64,000 bases of DNA, taken from NCBI RefSeq assembly GCF_001548475.1, contig NZ_LRUJ01000001.1:62001-126000 (forward strand), given 5' to 3'. The position numbers were made by a program, and so were the translations under genes. This document shows, piece after piece, positions 8,465 to 17,234 of the stretch (the stretch's first letter is position 1; each line of letters opens with the position of its first letter). Under the pieces are notes generated by a model. That model was not told the origin of the DNA. It did no database searches and worked only from the letters and a program-made list of their open reading frames with translations. The DNA comes from Bordetella hinzii LMG 13501. GTDB lineage: Bacteria; Pseudomonadota; Gammaproteobacteria; Burkholderiales; Burkholderiaceae_B.

Positions 8465-9462
8465 TGACCACGACCCTGTTGACCGCCGCGCCGCCGCGCC
8501 GCCTGCTGCCCTGGGCCCTGCCGCTGCTGCTGGCCCTGGCCCTGCCCTGGCTGCTGGAAGACCAGGGCTATGGCATCCGCGTCTTCACGCTGGTGTTGCT
8601 GTTCGCCGCCATGGGCCAGGCCTGGAACATCGTCGGCGGCCTGGCCAACCAGATTTCGCTGGGCCACGCGGCCTTTTTCGGCCTGGGGGCCTATACCTCC
8701 ACCCTGTTGCTGCTGCGCTTCGGGCTGTCGCCCTGGCTGGGCATGCTGGCGGCCATGCTGATCGCCGCCGTGGCGGGCGGCCTGCTCAGCCTGCCCACCA
8801 TGCGCCTGCGCGGCCATTATTTCGCGCTCGCCACCCTGGCTTTCGGCGAGGTGATGCGCGCCATCGCCAACACCTGGGCCTCGGTGACCGGCGGGCCGGT
8901 CGGCCTGTCCGTGCCCTATTCGGACGGCAGCCTGGCGCTCATGCAATTCAAGTCCAGCATCCCGTACTACTACCTCATGTTGGGCGCGGCGCTGGCCTGC
9001 ACGCTGGTGTTCTGGCTCATCAGCCGCTCGCGCCTGGGCTACCGGCTGCGCGCGGTCAAGGCCAACCCGCAGGCCGCCGAAGTCATCGGCGTGGACACCG
9101 CGCGCACGCGCATCCAGGCCGCGGTCATCTCGGCCGCGCTCATGGGCGCCTGCGGCACGCTGTACGCGCAGTTCATCTTCTTCTTCGATCCCGATACGGT
9201 GTTCTCGCTGGTGGGGATCTCGGTCAAGGTGGCCCTTATCTGCATCATCGGCGGCGTGGGCACGGTGGCCGGCCCGCTGGTGGGCGCGCTGGTGATGATT
9301 CCGCTTGAAGAATTGTTCAATGAATGGCTCTCGGGCCACACGGCGGGCGTCTCGCAGCTGGCCTATGGCCTCATCCTCATCGCCATCATCCTGCTCGAAC
9401 CGCGCGGGCTGGCGGCCCTCTGGGCCCGGCTGCGCGCATTCACGCGAGGCCGACATGCCTGA
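8464..9462 (+). CDS. Branched-chain amino acid-type ABC transporter permease (LivM-like)
   Basis: 332 residues with the LivM hallmarks GQAWNIVGGLANQISLGHAAFFGLGAY, an ATLAFGEVMRAI segment, RAVKANPQAAEVIGV on the cytoplasmic EAA-type loop, and GGVGTVAGPLVGALVMIPL near the C-terminus. It overlaps LivH by one base and LivG by eight bases, so all subunits are co-translated. It is the second half of the channel. Confidence 0.92.
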   Translation: MTTTLLTAAPPRRLLPWALPLLLALALPWLLEDQGYGIRVFTLVLLFAAMGQAWNIVGGLANQISLGHAAFFGLGAYTSTLLLLRFGLSPWLGMLAAMLIAAVAGGLLSLPTMRLRGHYFALATLAFGEVMRAIANTWASVTGGPVGLSVPYSDGSLALMQFKSSIPYYYLMLGAALACTLVFWLISRSRLGYRLRAVKANPQAAEVIGVDTARTRIQAAVISAALMGACGTLYAQFIFFFDPDTVFSLVGISVKVALICIIGGVGTVAGPLVGALVMIPLEELFNEWLSGHTAGVSQLAYGLILIAIILLEPRGLAALWARLRAFTRGRHA

Positions 9463-10198
9463 AGCCATTCTCGATGTGCGCGGCGTCGCGCGCCGCTTCG
9501 GCGGCCTGAAAGCCGTGGACGACGTGTCTTTCAGCGTCGGCCGGGGCGACATCCTGGGCCTTATCGGCCCCAATGGCGCGGGCAAGACCACCCTGTTCAA
9601 TCTCCTGGTGGGGCTCTACCGCCCGGATAGCGGCGCCATCACCCTGGAAGGACAGCCTGTCACCGGCTGGCGCCCCAACCGCATCGCCGCGCGCGGCATG
9701 ACCAAGACCTTCCAGAACGTGGCGCTGTTTCCGGAGATGAGCGTGCTGGACAACGTGCTGGTCGGCGGCGTGCTGCGCCATGACGTGCCCGCCGCGCGCG
9801 AACTGGCGCGCCGTAACCTGGCGCGCGTGGGGCTGTCGGCCATCGCGGCCAAGTCCGCCGGCGAGCTGTCCTTCCCCGAGCAGGCCCGCGTGGAGCTGGC
9901 GCGCGCGCTGTGCACCGACCCCAAGGTCTTCCTGCTGGACGAGGTGATGGCGGCGCTGAACGAAACCGAGATGGACGAGATGCTGGACCTCATCCGCCAG
10001 CTGCGCGATGAGTCCGGCATTACCTTCATCGTGGTCGAACACCATATGCGCGCCATCATGCGCCTGTGCAACCGCATCCTCGTGCTGTCCTTCGGCAAGA
10101 AGATCGCCGAAGGCAGCCCGGCCGAGATCGCCGCCGATCCCGTGGTCATCGAGGCCTATCTCGGCAAATCCCTGGACAACGTGGAGGTCCCGGCGTGA
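9455..10198 (+). CDS. ABC transporter ATP-binding protein (LivG-like)
   Basis: 247 residues. Walker A is GPNGAGKTTL near residue 38, Walker B is VFLLDEV, and the switch His is in VVEHHM. The signature motif reads ELSFPEQARVELARAL instead of LSGGQ-type, a relaxed version within the LivG range but with Pro-Glu where Gly is usual. MTKTFQNVALFPEMSVLDNV is the Q-loop. It hydrolyses ATP for the LivH/LivM channel. The gene overlaps livM-like by eight bases and the LivF-like start by four. Confidence 0.92.
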   Translation: MPEAILDVRGVARRFGGLKAVDDVSFSVGRGDILGLIGPNGAGKTTLFNLLVGLYRPDSGAITLEGQPVTGWRPNRIAARGMTKTFQNVALFPEMSVLDNVLVGGVLRHDVPAARELARRNLARVGLSAIAAKSAGELSFPEQARVELARALCTDPKVFLLDEVMAALNETEMDEMLDLIRQLRDESGITFIVVEHHMRAIMRLCNRILVLSFGKKIAEGSPAEIAADPVVIEAYLGKSLDNVEVPA

Positions 10199-10908
10199 AC
10201 CTCTTGCAGATCGAGGGCCTGACGGCCCGCTATGACCGCAACCCCGTGCTGGAAGACGTGGCACTGGCCGTGCCCGAAGGCGGTTTCGTGGCGGTGGTGG
10301 GCGCCAATACCGCCGGCAAGAGCACTCTCCTGCGCTGCATCTCGGGCCTGCTGCCCAAGACCGCGGGGAGCATCCGCTACGACGGACAGGAAATCCGCGC
10401 GCTGCCGCCGCACCGCATCCCCGGCCTGGGCATCGCCCATGTGCCGGAAGGCCGCCATGTCTTTGCCGAGATGACGGTGGAAGAAAACCTATGGCTGGGC
10501 GGCTATACGCGGCGCCACGACCGCCCGGCCCTGCTGCGGCGCTGCGAGGAGATCTACAGCCTGTTTCCGCGCCTGCGCGAGCGGCGCCGGCAGGCCGCGG
10601 GCACCCTGTCCGGCGGCGAACAGCAGATGGTGGCCTTCGGACGCGCCCTCATGCTGCGCCCCCGGCTGCTGCTGCTGGACGAACCCAGCCATGGCCTGGC
10701 GCCCAAGGTGGTCGAGGAGCTGCACCAGGCCATGCTGGACATCCACCGGGCCGGCATCACCATCCTGCTGGTGGAGCAGAATACCCGGCTGGCGCTGTCC
10801 GTGGCGCGCCAGGCCTATGTGCTGCAATCCGGGCGGGTCGTGCTGTCCGGGGAAAGCGCCGCCCTGCTGGACGACGCGCGGGTGCGCGCCGCCTACCTGG
10901 GAATCTGA
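10195..10908 (+). CDS. ABC transporter ATP-binding protein (LivF-like)
   Basis: 237 residues from a GTG start (10195) whose last two bases share the TGA of LivG; GGAGG at 10183-10187 lies seven bases upstream. Walker A is GANTAGKST (Thr where Gly is usual, still GxxxxGKS/T). The signature is TLSGGEQQMVAFGRAL, Walker B is LLLLDEPSHGLAP and the switch His is absent, with VEQN instead, as is normal for LivF. It is the second ATPase and the last transporter subunit of the operon. Confidence 0.92.
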   Translation: MNLLQIEGLTARYDRNPVLEDVALAVPEGGFVAVVGANTAGKSTLLRCISGLLPKTAGSIRYDGQEIRALPPHRIPGLGIAHVPEGRHVFAEMTVEENLWLGGYTRRHDRPALLRRCEEIYSLFPRLRERRRQAAGTLSGGEQQMVAFGRALMLRPRLLLLDEPSHGLAPKVVEELHQAMLDIHRAGITILLVEQNTRLALSVARQAYVLQSGRVVLSGESAALLDDARVRAAYLGI

Positions 10909-10988
10909 GGATGCGGCGGGATATAGTTCGGCTTTATCTCTGCGCGGCCGGCATCCCGGCCCGCCCTGCTACGTAAGCCGAGGATTCC

Positions 10989-11732
10989 ATGGCCCGCCCG
11001 TCCGACACCGTTTTCGAAAAGCCCAGCACGCTGCGCTCGCGCGTCGAGGAGTACCTGCGCGCCGCCATCATGCAAGGCCGTCTCAAGGGCGGCGACAAAC
11101 TGCGCGAACACGAACTGTGCGAACAGCTGAACATCAGCCGGCCCACCCTGCGCGAAGCGCTGCGCACGCTGGAGGCCGAGCGGCTGATCACCATCGAACC
11201 GCACCGCGGCCCGACCGTGGTGCGGCTGACCGCCAAGGCCGCGCGCGACCTCTACGCCCTGCGCGCCCTGCTGGAAGGCTATGCGGCGCACGAGTTCGCG
11301 CGGCTGGCCAGCGCCGAGGCCATCGAGCGCCTGCGCCTGTCGGTCGCGGCGCTGCGCGAACAGGCCGGCTCGGGCGACCAGGCCGGCCTGCTGGCGGCCA
11401 AGCGCGCGTTCTATGAAGTGCTGCTCTCGGGCTGCGACAACGATCTGGTCAAGGACATGCTGCCGGGCCTGCTGTCGCGCATCAACCTGCTGCGCGCCAC
11501 GTCGTTCTCCAGCCCCCAGCGCCTGCCGCAGAGCCTGGCCGAAATCGACCGCATCTTCGCCCGCATCGAAGCCCGCGACCCCGAAGGGGCGCAGGCCGCC
11601 GCGCGCGACCACATCGTCAATGCCGAGCGCGCCGCGCTGGAAGTGTTGCGCCGGCAACAAGAGGAGGCAGGAGACAGTGACGGAGATCATCGAGAAGTTG
11701 CGGGCCGCGGCGGCCCGGGCGCAGCAGGATAG
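10989..11732 (+). CDS. GntR-family transcriptional regulator, FCD (FadR C-terminal) type
   Basis: 247 residues. The N-terminal winged helix includes LREHELCEQLNISRPTLREALRTLEAERLI, the GntR recognition helix, followed by the wing. Residues from about 85 on form the helical FCD effector domain that normally binds an organic acid on a metal. The end of the gene runs 56 bases into the next gene in another frame, so the last 19 or so residues (Gly-rich) are probably not functional. It lies 80 bases after LivF-like and is the best candidate for binding the palindromes at 6274-6301. Confidence 0.88.
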   Translation: MARPSDTVFEKPSTLRSRVEEYLRAAIMQGRLKGGDKLREHELCEQLNISRPTLREALRTLEAERLITIEPHRGPTVVRLTAKAARDLYALRALLEGYAAHEFARLASAEAIERLRLSVAALREQAGSGDQAGLLAAKRAFYEVLLSGCDNDLVKDMLPGLLSRINLLRATSFSSPQRLPQSLAEIDRIFARIEARDPEGAQAAARDHIVNAERAALEVLRRQQEEAGDSDGDHREVAGRGGPGAAG

Positions 11733-12885
11733 CGAGTACCAGGCCGCCACGCGCGGCCTGCCCTGCGCCATCTGGCTGGACGATGGCGAGGGACAGCGGG
11801 TGGCGGCCTGGACGGGCCAGCCGGCCGGTCCCGCCCAGCGCATCGTGGTACAGGCCCCCCAGGCCACCTGGCGCAAAATCCTCAGCGCCGCCCCGCCCCC
11901 CGGCTACCATTCTTTCAGCGCCGCCCTGCGCTTTGCCCAGGGTTTCAGCGCCAAGGGCGACGCCCTGGCCCTGGCCCAGTCGCTGCATCCCCTGGAACGC
12001 CTGTTCGAGATCCTGCGCGGGCAGGTGGATGCGCCCGCCATGCGCATCGACCGCCGCGCCATCCAGGGCCATTACGCCGACATCGCGCTGCCCCAGGGCA
12101 CGGCCAGCCTCTACCTCGAGACCTGCGGCGCGGGCGCGCCGCTGCTCATGCTGCACACCGCCGGCGCCGATGCACGCCAGTACCACGGCCTGATGGCCGA
12201 CCCGGCCCTGCGCGCGCGCTGGCGCATGATCGCCTTCGATATGCCCGGCCATGGGCGCAGCGCCCCCTTGCCCGGCACCGCCTGGACGGCGGCCGACCTG
12301 CGCCGCGACGACTACCTCGCCATCTGCCAGGCCGTGATCCGCCAATGGGTGGGCGGGCCCTGCGTGCTGCTGGGCTGCTCCATGGGCGCGGCCATGGCGC
12401 TTTACCTCGCCGCGCGCAGCCCCGGCGATGTGGCCGGCGTGGTCGCGCTGGAAGCGCCCTTCAAGGCCGCCGGCCGCCTCAGCCCGCTGCTGCGCCACCC
12501 CCAGGTCAACCAGGCCGCCCACAACCCCTCGTATGTGCGCGGCCTGATGGCGCCGCAATCCCCACTGGCGATGCGGCGCGAGGCGGCGTGGATCTATTCG
12601 CAGGGCGGCTTCGGCGTCTACGGCAGCGACCTGTACTTCTATAGCGAGGAGTTCGACGCCTCCGAACACCTGGCTGGCCTGGATACCTCGCGCTTCGGTG
12701 TGAGCCTGCTGACGGGCGCCTACGACTATTCGGCCCGGCCCGAGGATTCCCAGCGCGTGGCCGCCCTCATCCCGGGCGCGCGCTACGCCACCATGCCCGA
12801 CCTGGGCCATTTCCCGATGATCGAACATCCGGCGCGCCTGCTCGACTACCTGCGCCCCGAACTGCAACGCCTGGAGCCCCGCTGA
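11677..12885 (+). CDS. Alpha/beta hydrolase with an extra N-terminal domain
   Basis: 402 residues from a GTG at 11677, with GAGGAGG at 11661-11667 and GGAG at 11670. Residues 1 to about 125 are a separate domain (IVVQAPQATWRKIL, PPPGYHSFSAALRFAQGFSAKGDALALAQSLHPLERLFE) that looks like a small SCP-2/sterol-carrier-like fold; that identification is a guess. The hydrolase domain begins near residue 130: ETCGAGAPLLMLHTAGADARQ, nucleophile Ser in LLGCSMGAAMA, acid Asp in TGAYDYSARPED and His in LGHFPMIEHP. It hydrolyses an ester, lactone or C-C bond. Its stop overlaps the next start (TGATG), coupling it to the lactonase. Confidence 0.82.
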   Translation: MTEIIEKLRAAAARAQQDSEYQAATRGLPCAIWLDDGEGQRVAAWTGQPAGPAQRIVVQAPQATWRKILSAAPPPGYHSFSAALRFAQGFSAKGDALALAQSLHPLERLFEILRGQVDAPAMRIDRRAIQGHYADIALPQGTASLYLETCGAGAPLLMLHTAGADARQYHGLMADPALRARWRMIAFDMPGHGRSAPLPGTAWTAADLRRDDYLAICQAVIRQWVGGPCVLLGCSMGAAMALYLAARSPGDVAGVVALEAPFKAAGRLSPLLRHPQVNQAAHNPSYVRGLMAPQSPLAMRREAAWIYSQGGFGVYGSDLYFYSEEFDASEHLAGLDTSRFGVSLLTGAYDYSARPEDSQRVAALIPGARYATMPDLGHFPMIEHPARLLDYLRPELQRLEPR

Positions 12886-13673
12886 TGCTGCCCAACTATG
12901 AAGTCTATGCCTTGCGCTATGCCACCGTGGACCGCCGCCGGCGCGAGAACTTCATCACGCCGCCCGATCCGCATGACGGCCCCATGCCCATGGACTACTA
13001 CGTCTGGCTGCTGCGCGACGGCAAGCGCCACTACCTGGTGGACACGGGTTTCAATGAAGCCGGCGCCCGCGCGCGGGCCCGGCGCTTCCTGCGTTGCCCC
13101 ATCGAAGCCTTGTCCGCCTTCGGCCTGGCGCCGCAGGACATCAGCGATGTCATCGTGACCCACCTGCACTACGACCACGCCGGCAATATCCGCCTCCTGC
13201 CGCGGGCGCGCCTGCACTTGCAGGAAAGCGAGATGCACTATGCCTGCGGCTGCAATATGCGCTTTGACACGCTGCGCCATGCCTATGCCGTGGAAGACGT
13301 GGTCGATGTGCTGCGCGGCGTCTATGACAAACGGGTCAATTTCTGTCACGGCCACGAGGAGATCGCGCCCGGGCTGCAGGTCCTGCATATCGGGGGGCAC
13401 ACCCAAGGGCTGCAATCGGTGCGCGTGCACACCGAGCGCGGCTGGGTGGTGCTGGCCTCCGACGCCAGCCATTACTACGACAACATGCAGGAAGGCGCGC
13501 CCTTTCCCATTGTGTACAACGTGGCCGACATGCTGGCCGGCTACGAAACCCTGGCCAAGTACGCCGAATCGCCCCAGCACATCATCCCCGGCCACGATCC
13601 GGCGGTGCTGGCGCGCTATCCCCGCCTCGATGGCCGCGACATCGTGGCCCTGCACCGCCCGCCGCTGGCCTGA
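12885..13673 (+). CDS. Metallo-beta-lactamase-fold hydrolase, N-acyl-homoserine-lactonase family
   Basis: 262 residues, the size of AiiA/AttM-type lactonases. The zinc ligands are all visible: HLHYDH (HxHxDH) near residue 93, His in GGHTQG, Asp in ASDASHYYDN and His in IPGHDP. The Tyr after SDASH is at the position of the AiiA catalytic tyrosine region. It opens lactones; acyl-homoserine lactones are only one possibility. Sitting behind a Liv-type transporter and a hydrolase under GntR control, a catabolic lactone from a nutrient is more likely than quorum quenching (inference). Confidence 0.85.
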   Translation: MLPNYEVYALRYATVDRRRRENFITPPDPHDGPMPMDYYVWLLRDGKRHYLVDTGFNEAGARARARRFLRCPIEALSAFGLAPQDISDVIVTHLHYDHAGNIRLLPRARLHLQESEMHYACGCNMRFDTLRHAYAVEDVVDVLRGVYDKRVNFCHGHEEIAPGLQVLHIGGHTQGLQSVRVHTERGWVVLASDASHYYDNMQEGAPFPIVYNVADMLAGYETLAKYAESPQHIIPGHDPAVLARYPRLDGRDIVALHRPPLA

Positions 13674-14315
13674 TCAGCCGTCGGACTTCCCGCGCGCACA
13701 GGCCAGCATGGCCTGGCCCAGGCCTTGGGCGCCGCGTTCCACCAGGGCCTGGCCGGCGCCGGCGATATCGCGCGCTTCCTTGTTCTGGCTCAGCTTGAAC
13801 TTGCCCTCCAGGGCGGTGATCTCGACCCGGATGCCGACAATGGCGCGCAACATGCTGTCGATGTACTCCGGCGCGCTGTCGGTCATCTTCCAGGGCCGCG
13901 CCTCGCCGGCCTCGTGGCGCCGCGTCAGGCGCGCCACCACGCCGCGCACATAGCGCTCGTCATCCAGGATGGCGATGCGGCCGCGCGCGTGGACCACGCG
14001 GTAGTTCCAGGTGGGCACCTGCCGGTGCGCCTCGTGCTTGCTGGGATACCAGCTGGGCGAGACATAGGCCTGTTCGGCGCGGAACACCACCAGCACCTCG
14101 TCGCCATCGGCGACGTCCTGCCAGACCGGATTGGCGCGCGCCACATGCGCGTTGAGCACGCCCAGCGCGCCGGCCGCCTCGTCCAGCTCGAAAGGAATGT
14201 GATTGGCGTCCAGCCCCGAGCCGCCGTGGGTCACCAGCATGCCCAGCGGGAACGCCCGCATCAGGCCATGCAGGGCGGCGCGGTCTTCGATCTTGAAATG
14301 AGCGGGGATGTACAT
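13674..14315 (-). CDS. FMN-binding negative transcriptional regulator, PaiB family
   Basis: 213 residues. MYIPAHF at the start, DANHIPFEL, GVLNAHVARANPVW, YVSPSWYPSKHEAHRQVPTWNYRVVHARG and the KLSQNK ending are the PaiB family fingerprint, a split-barrel flavin-binding fold. Bacillus PaiB is described as a repressor of sporulation/protease genes with PaiA. In proteobacteria these are usually stand-alone and their role is not settled. The stop codon abuts the stop of the lactonase gene (13673/13674), so the two are convergent with no gap. Confidence 0.88.
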   Translation of the reverse strand: MYIPAHFKIEDRAALHGLMRAFPLGMLVTHGGSGLDANHIPFELDEAAGALGVLNAHVARANPVWQDVADGDEVLVVFRAEQAYVSPSWYPSKHEAHRQVPTWNYRVVHARGRIAILDDERYVRGVVARLTRRHEAGEARPWKMTDSAPEYIDSMLRAIVGIRVEITALEGKFKLSQNKEARDIAGAGQALVERGAQGLGQAMLACARGKSDG

Positions 14316-14412
14316 GGCTCGCAGTCCGGGGAAACAAGCTGGCTATTTTGCGCGGCCGGCCACAGCGGCGCTAGGGCCAGCGAGGGGGTTTCCGAAGGGG
14401 CCAGGCGGGCGC

Positions 14413-14856
14413 TCAAGCCAGCGGCTTGCGGAAAAACACCACGCGCTCGGTCTCGGCAAAACCCAGCCTGCGGTGCAGCGCCTGGCTGGCGTGATTGTCC
14501 AGGGCCGTGTCGGAGGCGAACTCCCGGCATCCCTGCTCGCGCCCCCAACGCTCGATCTCGGCGCAAAGCGCCGCGCCCACGCCCTGGCGCCTGCTATCCG
14601 GCACCACATACAGGCCCTCCAGGAAAGCCACGGGCGAGGTCTCGCAGCCATTGACATAGTCGCGCCGCAACGCCGCCTCGGCCAGGCCGACCGCCCGCCC
14701 GCCGCGATAGGCCAGCACGGCCAACTCGCCGGGGCGGCGCAGCATGGCTTCGATATCCCTGGCGTGGGTGGCCACCGCGTCCGGCCATAGCGCCGAGCGC
14801 AGGGACAGCCAGTCGGCGGCAAAGGCCGGGGTGGCGCGGATCAAGGAAATATCCAT
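14413..14856 (-). CDS. GNAT acetyltransferase resembling aminoglycoside 6'-N-acetyltransferase AAC(6')-I
   Basis: 147 residues. Besides the acetyl-CoA loop (VVPDSRRQGVGAAL) it carries the segments characteristic of chromosomal AAC(6')-I enzymes: SLRSALWPDAVATHARDIEAML, RRDYVNGCETSPVAFLEGLYV, EFASDTALDNHASQALHRRLGF and the ending ETERVVFFRKPL. The family acetylates the 6'-amino group of aminoglycosides such as tobramycin or kanamycin. Whether this copy confers resistance or acts on another amine cannot be told from sequence. It stands alone, divergent from ornithine cyclodeaminase, with normal host-like base composition, so it looks intrinsic rather than acquired. Confidence 0.8.
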   Translation of the reverse strand: MDISLIRATPAFAADWLSLRSALWPDAVATHARDIEAMLRRPGELAVLAYRGGRAVGLAEAALRRDYVNGCETSPVAFLEGLYVVPDSRRQGVGAALCAEIERWGREQGCREFASDTALDNHASQALHRRLGFAETERVVFFRKPLA

Positions 14857-15145
14857 GGAAGCAGGTGGACAAGGGAAAAAGCGATCTTAGACGCTGGAGG
14901 GAGTGCCCGGCAGCTTGTGGCGCCTGGCCTGCCGGATCGGGCGGCCGGCGGCGGCAATGCGGGTGGCATCTGGCACCTGGAACACAAAAAATGTCTTTTT
15001 GCACAGCACAAACATCACTTTGGCATGGATTCATGGCAAGTTGATCAATTCCCGTATGGAACTGCGCAGTTTGTCTGATTCCAATTGGTCGCCGGCCCCG
15101 GGGACAATATCCGGGTCGCCGCCCCGCGGCTCCAGGAATTTGCTT
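14857..15145. other. 289-base divergent intergenic region (AAC(6')-like / ornithine cyclodeaminase)
   Basis: It is AT-richer than the surroundings between about 14980 and 15090, the expected place for the ornithine cyclodeaminase promoter. TTGATCAA (about 15041-15048) is an 8-base palindrome inside that AT-rich stretch. AGGA lies at 15134-15137 ahead of the ATG at 15146. I see no gene in it. Confidence 0.4.
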
Positions 15146-16189
15146 ATGACCCGTTTCATCGACGTCCCCGCCATGTCCCAGCTCATCCAGAAGGTCGGAT
15201 TGCCGCGCTTCATCGGCGAGCTGGCCGACACCATCGAGGCCGATTTCATCCGCTGGCCGGATTTTGATAAATGCGCGCGCGTGGCCAACCACAGCGACAT
15301 CGGCGTCATCGAGCTGATGCCGGTATCGGATGCCCGCGATTACGCCTTCAAGTATGTCAACGGCCACCCGGGCAATACGGCGCGCGGCCTGTACACGGTC
15401 ATGGCTTTCGGCGTGCTGGCGGAGGTGGAGACCGGTTATCCGGTGCTGCTGTCCGAGCTTACGCTGGCCACGGCGCTGCGCACCTGCGCCACCTCGCTCA
15501 TGGCCGCAAGGGCGCTGGCCCGTCCGGGATCCCGCAGCATGGCCCTGATCGGCAACGGCGCGCAAAGCGAGTTCCAGGCCCTGGCCTTCCATTGCCACCT
15601 GGGCATCGAGGAACTGCGCGTCTACGACATCGATCCGCAAGCCACCGAGAAACTCATCCGCAACCTGTCCGCCTTCCCCGGGCTGAAGATCGTGCGCGCG
15701 GCCTCGACGGCCGAAGCGGTGCGCGGCGCCGACATCGTGACCACGGTCACGGCCGACAAGGCCTACGCCACCATCATCACGCCCGACATGCTGGAACCCG
15801 GCATGCACCTGAATGGCGTAGGCGGCGATTGCCCCGGCAAGACCGAATTGCATGCCGACGTGCTGCGCGCGGCCTCGGTCTTTGTCGAATACGAGCCGCA
15901 GACCCGCATCGAGGGCGACATCCAGCAACTGCCGGCCGACTTCCCCGTGGCCGATCTCTGGCGCGTGCTGGCCGGCCAGATCAAAGGCCGCCGCGATGCC
16001 GGGGAAATCACCGTGTTCGACTCGGTGGGTTTCGCGCTGGAAGACTATTCGGTACTGCGCTATGTGCTGCGGCAATCGCGCGAACACGATATCGGCCGGA
16101 CCGTGCAGCTGGTGCCCGAAGCCGACGACCCCAAGGACCTGTTCCGCCACACGGGCGCGGCGCGCACGCGGCTGCGCCGCGTGGCTTGA
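15146..16189 (+). CDS. Ornithine cyclodeaminase family protein
   Basis: 347 residues, the length of Pseudomonas-type ornithine cyclodeaminase. FIDVPAMSQLIQKVGLPRFI, the ELMPVSD and YAFKYVNGHPGNTARG active-site segments, LLSELTLATALRTCATSLMAAR, and the NAD-binding MALIGNGAQSEFQALAFH are family hallmarks. NGVGGDCPGKTELHADVL carries the catalytic Asp region. The enzyme converts L-ornithine to L-proline plus ammonia using bound NAD. The gene is monocistronic, with no arginase or rocF next to it. Its end converges on a leftward Bug gene across a hairpin. Confidence 0.88.
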   Translation: MTRFIDVPAMSQLIQKVGLPRFIGELADTIEADFIRWPDFDKCARVANHSDIGVIELMPVSDARDYAFKYVNGHPGNTARGLYTVMAFGVLAEVETGYPVLLSELTLATALRTCATSLMAARALARPGSRSMALIGNGAQSEFQALAFHCHLGIEELRVYDIDPQATEKLIRNLSAFPGLKIVRAASTAEAVRGADIVTTVTADKAYATIITPDMLEPGMHLNGVGGDCPGKTELHADVLRAASVFVEYEPQTRIEGDIQQLPADFPVADLWRVLAGQIKGRRDAGEITVFDSVGFALEDYSVLRYVLRQSREHDIGRTVQLVPEADDPKDLFRHTGAARTRLRRVA

Positions 16190-16227
16190 GCGGGCGGAGC
16201 GTGGCCAACCGCCCGTCCGGCCCGCTC
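16188..16227. terminator. Hairpin between convergent genes
   Basis: GAGCGGGC (16188-16195) pairs with GCCCGCTC (16220-16227); the outer bases GTGG (16181-16184) and CCAC (16231-16234) extend the stem. It spans the ornithine cyclodeaminase stop and faces the stop of the convergent Bug gene. There is no T-tract, so a termination role is uncertain. Confidence 0.35.
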
Positions 16228-16241
16228 AGGCCACGCCGGGC

Positions 16242-17219
16242 TTATTCCGCCTCGATGCCGGCGTCCTTCACCAGCTTTTTCCAGTTCTGGTAGCTGGAGG
16301 CGACCACGTCGCCGAAGGCCTGCGGCGTGCTGCTCCAGATCTCGACATACTGGTCCTTCAGCTGGCGCTGCACTTGCGGCGAGGCCAGGGCTTCGCGCAG
16401 CGCGGCGTTCAGCCGCTCCATGACGGGCGGCGCGATGCCGGCCGGGCCGACCACGCCCCACCACAATTCGCCGCCGGCCTGCGAGTAGCCGCGGATGCCG
16501 GCCTCGTCCATGGTCGGCACATCGGGCAAGAAGGGCGAGCGCTTGGGGCTGGTGACAGCCAGGGGACGCAGATCGCCTGACTGGATGCGCGACATCGCGG
16601 TATTGAAGGTGTCGAACATGAAGGTGGTGCTGCCGGCCAGCAGATCCGTCAAGGCGGGCGCACTGCCGCGATAGGGGATATGCGTCATCGGCGCGCCGCT
16701 CAGTGCGCGCAGCAGTTCACCCGACAGATGGTTGGACGAGCCGTGGCCCGCCGATCCATAGGTGACGTTGGCCCCGGGCCGCCGCGCCTGCGCCAGCAGG
16801 TCGGCCACGGACGCGATGGGCAGCCGCGAGCTGACCAGCAGCACATTGGTATAGCGCCCCAGCAGGCCGATGTTGGAGAAGGATGTGATCGGATCGTATT
16901 TGGCCGCCCGCGTGACATTGGGCACGATAGTCTGGGTACCCACGCTGCCGATGCCGATGACATAGCCGTCCGACTTGGCGCGCGCGATGTAGTCCATGCC
17001 CAGCGCGCCGCCGGCGCCGCTGCGGTTCTCCACGATGATGGCCTGGCCGAGGATGTCGCCCATTTTTTTGGCAACCGGGCGCGACACGATGTCCATGGGG
17101 CCGCCGGCCGCGAAGGGCACGACCCAGGTGATGGGCCGCTCGGGCCATTGCGCCCGGGCCGCGCCGGCCTGGCAAAGCAGCGCCAGCGGCAGCAGCGCCA
17201 GCAGACCTTTCTTCAGCAT
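16242..17219 (-). CDS. Bug-family TTT substrate-binding protein (Bug 2)
   Basis: 325 residues with a clear Sec signal (MLKKGLLALLPLALLCQAGAARAQ). Hallmarks: ITWVVPFAAGGPMDIVSR (GGxxD loop), VENRSGAGGALGMD, KSDGYVIGIG, PYRGSAPALTDLLAG and LRPLAVTSPKRSPFLPDVPT. It is the last gene of a four-gene leftward operon, 15 bases after the enoyl-CoA hydratase. The same operon starts with another Bug gene, so two different receptors bracket one CoA-thioester pathway. The ligand is presumably a carboxylate that becomes the CoA ester. Confidence 0.92.
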   Translation of the reverse strand: MLKKGLLALLPLALLCQAGAARAQWPERPITWVVPFAAGGPMDIVSRPVAKKMGDILGQAIIVENRSGAGGALGMDYIARAKSDGYVIGIGSVGTQTIVPNVTRAAKYDPITSFSNIGLLGRYTNVLLVSSRLPIASVADLLAQARRPGANVTYGSAGHGSSNHLSGELLRALSGAPMTHIPYRGSAPALTDLLAGSTTFMFDTFNTAMSRIQSGDLRPLAVTSPKRSPFLPDVPTMDEAGIRGYSQAGGELWWGVVGPAGIAPPVMERLNAALREALASPQVQRQLKDQYVEIWSSTPQAFGDVVASSYQNWKKLVKDAGIEAE

Positions 17220-17234
17220 GGCTGTCTCCCGCCC

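Noticed and set aside
12885-13673. Calling the lactonase a quorum-quenching enzyme.
   Set aside because: The metal motif shows only a metallo-beta-lactamase-fold lactonase; operon context favours a catabolic lactone and no signalling genes are present.
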